Assembly: GCA_029339505.1 (NCBI GenBank)
Contig: JAQISU010000058.1
Coordinates: forward strand, 1,062,001-1,126,000
Length of the DNA stretch: 64,000 nt
From: Unio delphinus
Lineage: Eukaryota > Mollusca > Bivalvia > Unionida > Unionidae
Direction of reading: 5' to 3'
Below, one piece after another: positions 55,571 to 64,000 of the stretch. The translations under genes and the position numbers were made by a program. The notes beneath the pieces are model-generated. The model had not been told where the DNA came from and did no database searches. It saw only the letters and a program-made list of their open reading frames with translations. How positions within the stretch are numbered: position 1 is the first letter of the stretch; every line of letters starts with the position of its first letter.

Positions 55571-58312
55571 AGTTTACGCTGTACAAAACAGAGTAAATAT
55601 ACAATTCATTGAAAACGTTTTCATTGTTATAATAAATGTATCACTTAATTCTCAACATAAACGTATATTCGGTCTTTATATCATGTATGAAAGAACAAAA
55701 TTATGATTAGTCTTAGTAATTTCTTGCCACAAATTAAAACTAGTGTAACTTAGTCTATTCGGCACTTTTCTAGCAGCACATAAGTTCATATTTGCTACTT
55801 GCAATCGCACTCAATAGAAGAAGCTGCATATATTTGTCTGGTTATGAATAATTTCTATGGCATCAGACATAAACAAACTATATATTTTATGAGCGTTTAA
55901 AATGTAATTTTTCGATTTATCTAATGATGTGAAACTGGCTAATTTGTGGTATGTTCCGTATAGTTTTTTTTGTCATGTAAGTGTTTCATATAAAGCCGAA
56001 TGCAGCGGTAATTAGTATACAAATTGACTAGCACCTAATTTACTGAGTTCAGTGTATTGTTTTGTTTGTCAGTAAACGGTTGCATCATGCTTCTGTGTAC
56101 AAAACATGCTTGATATAATTATATTTTCCATTGTTGAATTTAAATCGATTTCTAGATAATTTTCTCAGCAATTTGTCGAAGCTACATTAGTTGTCACATA
56201 AATAATTATTCTTTGTCACGTAATCATATAAAAAGGATATTCTATGTATGTACCTTTCGATAACTCAGTTAATATTTACAGCAGAAGTAATTTTATTTAT
56301 CGTAGTGTATGTTATTATCCGATTATAGCAATGGTTGGCACCTTCCATATATTTGTGTTCTTTCTCCAAGGTAATTGCAAAACTCAAATCTTTAAAGACA
56401 AAGATGGATACGAAGGGCAATGATCTGTTAGCACCTGAACATCAGGTGAATGTATAAAGTTATTTCATTATACTACACAATGAAAAGTTTCTGCACAGTG
56501 GTGTCTGTAATAACAGCTACTGAACTCACGTTAAAAATATCTCCTTCAGTGATACCTTGCTTTACTTGATTTATTCTCAAATAAGCTTTTACCAACAAAT
56601 ATATAAACATTGTTTTGGTTATTTAATTTATAAATATAATAAGTACCGTAAGAAGGTCTATGTTACTAATAAGCAAAATGCTTGTCCACATAATGTACTT
56701 CTGCGGTATTAGATATGTATTGAACATGTATATCAAACGATACAAAAAAACACCAGGTACAATCATAACATTTGATCCCAGCTTAGGTAGTGTCACTTTT
56801 TCGGGACTTTACACTATCTATCTGAAGCGTGTGTACTACAGTGGCGTAATTGATAAAAATGTTTCTCTCCCTTAGGAGAGTTTTTTCTTTCCGTCTGTGT
56901 CACACAGTAATAACCTTCACAAACGCTTCCTGACATTATAAATGAATCAATACATATCAATGTGCTATTTCCTTCTCAGAAATTTGACGAAAAAGATATC
57001 ATTTAGGTTTACTAGGCTTCTGTAAATTTACTCCAGGTTGAGTTTTTTTTTGTAAGCATCATCTAAAATATTGGAAATCTGTATTACCAAACCAAGTTCT
57101 CTCATTCATTTATTAAGGTATTTGTATGGCTTCTTCTGTTTTAGCTGGAAATGTGAGCTTTCTTCTGCAATCATTCAATGTTCATCGCCTCTTATTCGCA
57201 TTTTAGCATTTCTATATGGATTCAAGAACTTGAACAGACATCATATCGATGCAAAACCGTTTTTTCAGACCAATTATAACTACTATGGTTGCCATTTGCT
57301 GTAAGATGGTAAGATATTTTTATGTTACCGTGATTAGGATATTACAAAATTATCAAGTGATGAAAAAATTTCTCTTCCGGATAAAATGTAATTACTTTGC
57401 ATTTGAAGTTTTATCATCAGGGACTCTATAAATAAGAGGACAAAACATAACGGTTAACCTGTACTAAAATAAAACATTGCTGTGCATATTTCATTTACAG
57501 TATTTTTTGAATGTTCTTAATGATTCATGGCGGGGAAAAACAATTATATGATTGTGGATTAATAATTCAGATCGTTATCAATGGTAAACATGTTTATAGT
57601 AGTCTTGATTCGGACCTTATACATTTTAGAAAAATCCATTAAGTTACAAAATATCTTCAGGAAATGGTGATAGCAGCCTAGGTCACGTAGAGAGGTACAT
57701 AATCGTTTAATCTGGACATTAATCATACTTGCTTTAGCATCTGAAACAGAATCGATCCTTTTGTTGAATCAGTTTTTAGTTTTGGGGGTGGGGATTAGTT
57801 TTTCTTCTAAATGTTATTCACTGCAGTTGAAAAAATATTTAATGATATTATTGATCGACTGGAATTAAGTTGGACTTATGTTAGAAGGTTTTGGATTATA
57901 TTGTTGTAAAAAAAATATCATGAATTGTTTCAAGGCTTAAAGGCCTTAAGTGTAACTTGAATGGAGCATAGTCAAATTAATAATTATAAATTAATATATG
58001 TGGTGTAATTTCAGCATGCGATATATCCAACAAACCGAGTTGATCTTGTTACAACTCTCTGGTCTTAAACTAAGCAAGAGAAAAGTTCAAAAACCAACAC
58101 GTTTTATAAAGTTTAACAAATAATATATGCCCATTGAATAGAAAGTGAAAATTTAAAAAGAATTTTCTTTATTGTGAATTAAATTTCAAATATTTTAAAA
58201 GTTGTATTGCAAGTCAAAATGTATAAAGTTCAAATTCGCAGTGAAGTTGCAAATAAAGTAAAATTTTAAATGTGTTGGTGTTACTGTCGTTTTAACACAC
58301 ATACATACATAC
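55571..58312. other. Unannotated AT-rich region
   Basis: 2.7 kb without recognisable features. ORFs at 56660-56875 and 57071-57431 show no known domain. A short ACATAC run precedes the LTR at 58300. Confidence 0.45.
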
Positions 58313-59339
<1,027 letters not shown>

Positions 59340-59348
59340 CCTTCCCCC
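59340..59348 (-). promoter_or_regulatory. Polypurine tract
   Basis: The minus strand reads GGGGGAAGG immediately followed by TGTTACGG of the LTR. This is the primer site for second-strand DNA synthesis in LTR elements and fixes the element's orientation. Confidence 0.85.
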
Positions 59349-59451
59349 ATAAAATAAAAAGAAAGGTTTATATGATAAAACTTTCTTTTTATCACAAACC
59401 AAATTACATCTGAGATTAAAAGAACTAGTACAAATTACACAATATAATAAA

Positions 59452-60130
59452 TTATACACGGGAAAGAGTATCTACAATTATATTATCAAGAAATAGCCTC
59501 AAATTTTTAACTTGTCCATATCCCACTAAATATCCTAAGAAAGCTACTCTAGCAAGGCAGAACTCACTTTCAAATAAATTAACAGTCAGACACGCATTAG
59601 TGAGTCTGTCAAAGAATTTTCTAATTGTTGCTAGATGTTCTTTCCAGGTGTCATTGTAGATAATGACGTCACAAATCTCTAGACCAGAGATGAACATTTT
59701 TATGAGACGTTGAAATGGACTTTTTTTATATTGGTAGAGTCCTTTTGGAGTCGCAATGTTGAGTTTTCCTTTGCTCTTTCAGTAGTAGAATCTGCCAAAA
59801 TCCTTTCAGAAGGTCAGAATTTGGTGACGTACTTGGCATTCCCAATTTTATCAATAGAATAGTCAATTCTTGGTAATGGGAATGAATCTGTATTTGTCAC
59901 TCTGTTCACCTTCCTTTAATCAGTGCACATACAGAAAGTTTTATTTGGTTTTGAAACAAGTATGCATGGTGAACTCCAATCACTTTTACTGGGCTTGATA
60001 AAATCATTCTCCAGCAAATATTGAATTTCTTTTTTCAAGAATTCCTGTTTGAGTGGACTCGTCCAGCATGGATGATGTTTGGAATTTTCAATTTCAACGT
60101 CATGAAAATTTTTGTTTGTCCTGGTAAGAA
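59452..60130 (-). pseudogene. RT and RNase H remnant of Gmr1-like element
   Basis: From right to left: HDVEIENSKHHPCWTSPLK (RT lead-in), LLENDFIKPSKSDWSSPCIL, CTD-stop-RKVNRVTNTDSFPLP, RIDYSIDKIGNAKYVTKF. A frameshifted DLLKGFWQI and GLYQYKK follow, then FQRLIKMFISGLE (60130-59690). The next block reads DVIIYNDTWKEHLATIRKFF and FLGYLVGYGQVK, then jumps to DNIIVDTLSRV and a stop at 59452. The last block is the typical C-terminal end of a gypsy RNase H. Deletions removed the NAPATF block, the YxDD box and nearly all of RNase H. The order and spacing prove RT-RNase H is the last coding unit before the 3' LTR. Confidence 0.85.
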
Positions 60131-60396
60131 TATCTGGACATAAGTGCTCATATAATAACTTTCAGTTCATTTCTTTCTTGCACTTGCAACTGTGAAAGTT
60201 TCTGGTCTAGATTTGTTTATAATTTCTGAATTCCAACAATTCGTCGCTCCAATATCAGTAGAATCCGACGATATTTCTTTACTAAGTGGGATAGGCACAA
60301 CTAAATCAATTACATATTTAACATGGCTATTTCTTTCAATATACTGGTACTCCTATAATTAATTTATATCCCAGGAGCACTAATACTATACTTTAA
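60131..60396 (-). pseudogene. Integrase-RT linker of Gmr1-like element
   Basis: Pieces QVQERNELKVII and LCPDILTRTNK in adjacent frames resemble the segment that precedes RT in gypsy polyproteins. It joins the integrase GPY end at 60397 to the RT lead-in at 60130 without any sign of a foreign insertion. Confidence 0.6.
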
Positions 60397-60765
60397 CTAA
60401 TTCATTTTTTTCTTAACTTTGTAAGGGCCGTAATATCTAATTTGAAGTAAAGTAAGAAGAATGGACAAGAGTAACACAACTCCATTATCAGACTCAAAAG
60501 TTCTCTCCCTTGTATTTCTTTCAAACCATAGTTTCATTTTTAACTTTAATTGTTTACTTGACTTGGTCTTGGGTAAGGAATCTACACAATCTACCATAAT
60601 TCCACTGAATGTTTCATCAAATGCAGGAATAGGTTGCAGATGAGCCTTAAGTATCTTCTGATTGGGTTTTCCTACCATTTGACAAGTACTACAAGATCCA
60701 CAGTATTTGACAACATCACTTTTGATTTCTAGCCAATAGAAGTGAGTCAAGATCTTATGATACAT
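60397..60765 (-). pseudogene. Integrase: zinc-finger end, first core Asp, GPY module; core deleted
   Basis: 122 codons. Residues 1-30 complete the HHCC finger (FYW, YCGSCSTCQMVG). The catalytic core begins GIMVDCVDSLPKTKS with the first Asp at residue 59. The next residues jump directly to KLKMKLWFERNTRERTF and LQIRYYGPYKVKKK, the C-terminal GPY module. About 150 residues with the second Asp and Glu are therefore deleted while the frame stays open. The GPY module identifies a Ty3/gypsy-class integrase rather than a copia one. Confidence 0.85.
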
Positions 60766-60789
60766 TTTATTAATCCCTAAATGACCAGC

Positions 60790-61143
60790 CTAAGGAGTTT
60801 CATGGGCAAGATTAAGTATTTCCTGTCTGTAAGGTTTTGGAACTACTATTTGATAGTTCACTGACCACTCATCACCATCAGGTACCTCGGAAGGTCTCCA
60901 TTTTCTCATAAGAATTCCATTTTTAATGAAATAATAGACAGGAACTTCAGTGGCTTCAGTCTTATTTATGACCCTTTGAAACAAACAGGAGATCTCATGA
61001 TCTTTTTCCTGTTCGACGACATGTGACTGTCGTTTATCACCCTGATTAAGAGAATGAGTTATTAAAAGAGGATCACTATGATCAATACCTTCTGATTGAT
61101 CAAAACCAAGAGTAAAAGTGATCTCATCAAAAACTATGATCAA
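60790..61143 (-). pseudogene. Spacer and start of integrase zinc finger
   Basis: 117 codons. The first 45 residues (DEITFTLGFDQSEGIDHSDP) repeat the end of the next piece. KNGILMRKWRPSEVPDGDEW, QIVVPKPYRQEILNLAHE then lead into the integrase finger. A stop codon separates it from AGHLGINKM at 60766-60789, so the HHCC finger is split by one stop. Confidence 0.8.
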
Positions 61144-61193
61144 TACCTTCTGATTGATCTAAACCAAGAGTAAAAGTGATCTCATCAAAAACC
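61076..61193. repeat. 58-bp tandem duplication in the integrase spacer
   Basis: CTATGATCAATACCTTCTGA and the following 38 bases occur at 61076 and again at 61134, with a further diverged copy at 61299. It shifts the reading frame between the pieces at 61214 and 61143. Confidence 0.9.
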
Positions 61194-61213
61194 TGATCTA
61201 TACAAGCGCCAGT

Positions 61214-61681
61214 TTAACGAATGCTGCCTTCTGTAACATCACTCTCAAAATCATCACCCTGATTAGAATAAACAGAATGAGTTGTCAAAAGAGGATCACT
61301 ATGATCAATACCTTCTGATTGATCTAAACCAAGAGTAAAAGTGACCTCATCAAAAACCTGACCTATACAAGTGTCAGTTGAAGGAATGCTGCCTTCTATA
61401 ACATCATAAACCTGACTCACGCAGGTGTCACATAAGGGAATACTGCCCTTTTCAACTTCATTCTCAAGAGCTTTCTTTACCATAGATCTAGTAACCGTAC
61501 AAGCTTGAAGTACATCAGGGATTTCTTTTTCAATTGGATCAGCTTTCTGATCCAAATTAGGCTTGTCAGTTACAAGTGGATTAACCACAACGTTGTCTCC
61601 AGCTAAGTCGTTGCCTAGCAATAAATCTATTCCCTCAACAGGTAAAATCGAGACTGTTCCGATTGTCACAAGTCCTGACAC
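61214..61681 (-). pseudogene. Post-protease region and duplicated spacer
   Basis: Continuation of the protease (IGTVSILPVEGIDLLLGND, the flap-to-C-terminal strand with LLGND), in the same frame as gag-protease and separated from it by one in-frame stop near 61739. It is followed by an acidic spacer in which CDTCVSQVYDVIEGSIPSTD, DTCIGQVFDEVTFTLGLD and related units repeat. A 58-bp tandem duplication lies next to it at 61076-61193. Confidence 0.78.
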
Positions 61682-61738
61682 TATGTCTGATGAAAAATTT
61701 ACACAATGGAAAGGAACATTAACAAAGCCGCACTCTAC

Positions 61739-62428
61739 TCACTGAACAAGAACACTTTCATTAGAAGAAGACTTCTTAGATAAAGGCAAAGTACCTGATA
61801 ATAAAAGACTCTGAGAAGCTCCTGTGTCCCTTAAAATTTTAATAGGGGTGGGATTGGCTGAATCACCCAAGAGTGATATAGAACCCTTCGATATGAATGG
61901 TTCATAATTCTCCATATCAAAATCATACTGGGATTTATTAGACCCAACAAATGTATTGCTTTCAATACATGACTGTGACCTTGACCTCTTGTAAATAAGA
62001 GTATTTGGAACAGGCCTGTCTTGATTCTGATGCCTATTTTTCAATTTGTAGCAATCAGAAATAACGTGTCCTTTTTTCTTGCAAAAGTTACACGTCGGAA
62101 GAGACAAGGATCTAGAATCAAACTTCTCTGAAGTCTGATTTTTGAAAGTTGTGTTAGTTTGAGTTTTAGAATGGCTTGAATTAGGCGGAAATTCTTTTCT
62201 GCCATTAAATTGTTGAGTAGAAGTCTTGTTAACAAAAGGAACTTTATGTGTCAAAGAATATTCGTCAGCAGCTCGAGCATCATTTTCCAAGGTTTCAATC
62301 TGATGCTCCTCAAGATAAGTTTTAACATCACTATGAACACAGTTTTTGAACTCTTCAATTAATATAATTTGCTTGAGATTTTGATAATCTTGCTTAACTT
62401 TCTTAACCAAACACCATCTATCAAACAA
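61739..62428 (-). pseudogene. Gag C-terminal part and protease active site
   Basis: 229 open codons. Residues 1-60 are the end of the gag helical region (EEFKNCVHSDVKTYLEEHQI). The knuckle is C113-x2-C116-x4-H121-x4-C126 (CNFCKKKGHVISDC). The aspartic protease site is D201-T-G-A. Gag and protease are in one frame. Upstream, EFARQKEQ and AERYSDYDVVKE continue in other frames to about 62620. It is a fragment, because the element's start is missing. Confidence 0.85.
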
Positions 62429-62620
62429 CTGCTCTTTTTGTCTAGCAAATTCGACATGAGTTTGTCCAGCTTCTTTTCTGTAATTTCTAAATTTTTGCCT
62501 ATAAGCTTCAGGAGACTAACTCGTAACCTCTTAAAATGCATTCTTTAACTACGTCATAATCACTGTAGCGTTCTGCAAATGTTGGGGTGGTGTACTTCCA
62601 AAATATTAATTAAAATATTA

Positions 62621-62693
62621 TAGAAGTTCCACCTGGCTCGTGAATTTAAATTTAGATTAAAGACCAAATAGGTATACGGCTCTGAGCCCCCAG

Positions 62694-62771
<78 letters not shown>

Positions 62772-62960
62772 CACGAAGATGAAATTCAACAATAACAATT
62801 TAATGAAACCTATAAAGTTAAATGTCACATAATCACTTGTCCTCTAAGTGATAGCCTATTTCATCTTATGATTTTCAGTGTGAGTTCGATTTTCCACCTG
62901 GCCTTTGGTTGTACTCATCTATTATCCTATCCTTCCGCTCTTCCTGAATTTCACCTCTCC
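62621..62960. other. AT microsatellite (62695-62770) and unassigned flanks
   Basis: A (TA)n run of 76 bases lies just beyond the truncated gag. The sequences on both sides are not recognised and contain no LTR of the TGTTACG family. Confidence 0.6.
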
Positions 62961-63145
62961 CGATTTCTCTCCTCCCTTCACTTTCCTTCCTTTCTTTATC
63001 ACAACAATTGGGGACACTTCTCCTGGTCTGTCCCCCGAAACTTCCTCTTCAGATTTCCCTCTTTCCTTCTCTTCCTTCCGTCTATAACGGAGACACTGGG
63101 ACCACTCACTAGTCTGTCCCCGGAAGCTTCCTGTGAAAATCACCA
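62961..63145. repeat. Direct duplication of about 90 bp
   Basis: Two consecutive units each run from a CT-rich half (GATTTCTCTCCTCC and GATTTCCCTCTTTCC) to GGTCTGTCCCCCGAAACTTC or AGTCTGTCCCCGGAAGCTTC. They are similar but not identical. The open frames across them on both strands are not supported as genes. Confidence 0.75.
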
Positions 63146-63326
63146 GGCGTTAACATATGGTTTATCAAATCTCACCTCACACTAAATCATCCATTAACCA
63201 TCAGATAAGGCTATTACGTTTTAGGACACGCATACATACACATCGAAATTCCCACACACTCTTACAGGGAACCAATGGGGTAATAGCACGATATCATATA
63301 TCCATACATCATATCACATAAGTATA

Positions 63327-64000
<674 letters not shown>

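Noticed and set aside
56660..56875. 71-codon ORF as a possible host exon
   Set aside because: No domain, no convincing splice signals and no neighbouring exons could be identified.
62868..63185. 105-codon Ser/Pro/Phe-rich ORF
   Set aside because: Lies across a 90-bp noncoding duplication; open frames on both strands and no domain.

Overview
The window is animal, non-coding and made almost entirely of repeats. I find no host gene, tRNA, rRNA or bacterial-style operon that I can defend. The DNA is strongly AT-rich, full of (TA)n, (GA)n, (ACAT)n and (TG)n microsatellites and of 22-75 bp minisatellites. The transposons are lineages common in invertebrates: an RTE-like LINE, an L1/Tx1-type LINE, a CR1/Jockey-group LINE, Ty3/gypsy-class LTR elements and a tRNA-derived SINE. 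This mix suggests a lophotrochozoan, most likely a mollusc. That assignment is inference, not something the sequence states.

Layout: 1-3.18 kb, decayed minus-strand LINE with endonuclease and reverse transcriptase (RT), split by a (GA)n tract. 3.2-4.3 kb, 28/29-bp minisatellite. 5.1-6.0 kb, microsatellite and traces of a 38-bp satellite. 6.8-9.1 kb, plus-strand wreck of a gypsy-class LTR element. 9.1-14.4 kb, 75-bp and 38-bp satellites interrupted by a solo LTR (9940-11194, 5-bp target duplication) and a 5'-truncated RTE-like LINE. 14.6-15.4 and 20.7-21.6 kb, two solo LTRs of one family. 15.7-17.3, 19.1-19.5, 21.8-22.2 and 24.0-24.3 kb, minisatellites of 25, 37, 34 and 28 bp. 26.0-27.1 kb, long AT microsatellites. 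28.8-29.1 kb, RT fragment. 29.2-30.1 kb, 27-bp minisatellite holding a SINE. 30.1-33.2 kb, nearly full-length RTE-like LINE. 33.2-53.2 kb, a long LTR apparently split by three head-to-tail L1/Tx1-like LINEs of about 5.8 kb each. 55.3-55.6 kb, 3' tip of the RTE-like LINE. 58.3-62.6 kb, minus-strand LTR retrotransposon with one LTR, polypurine tract, RT-RNase H, integrase, protease and gag remains. 62.6-64 kb, microsatellites and a short duplication.

Two systems stand out. The LTR element at 58.3-62.6 kb reads gag-protease-integrase-RT-RNase H, so integrase lies upstream of RT. That is the copia-like order of the Gmr1-like branch of Ty3/gypsy. A second broken copy of the family at 6.8-9.1 kb has the same gag and the part of the integrase core the first copy lost. 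The three tandem L1-like elements share a 3' end made of a GGGGGCA/TGCCCCC stem-loop directly followed by an A tract. The outermost copy sits between perfect 13-bp duplications that end exactly at the A tract of its neighbour, which suggests repeated insertion at the same 3' junction. The innermost copy (47.2-53.0 kb) has both ORFs open and all recognisable catalytic motifs, so it may have been recently active.

Identity to named families comes from reading motifs, not from database searches. Boundaries marked approximate were set by comparing copies within the window.
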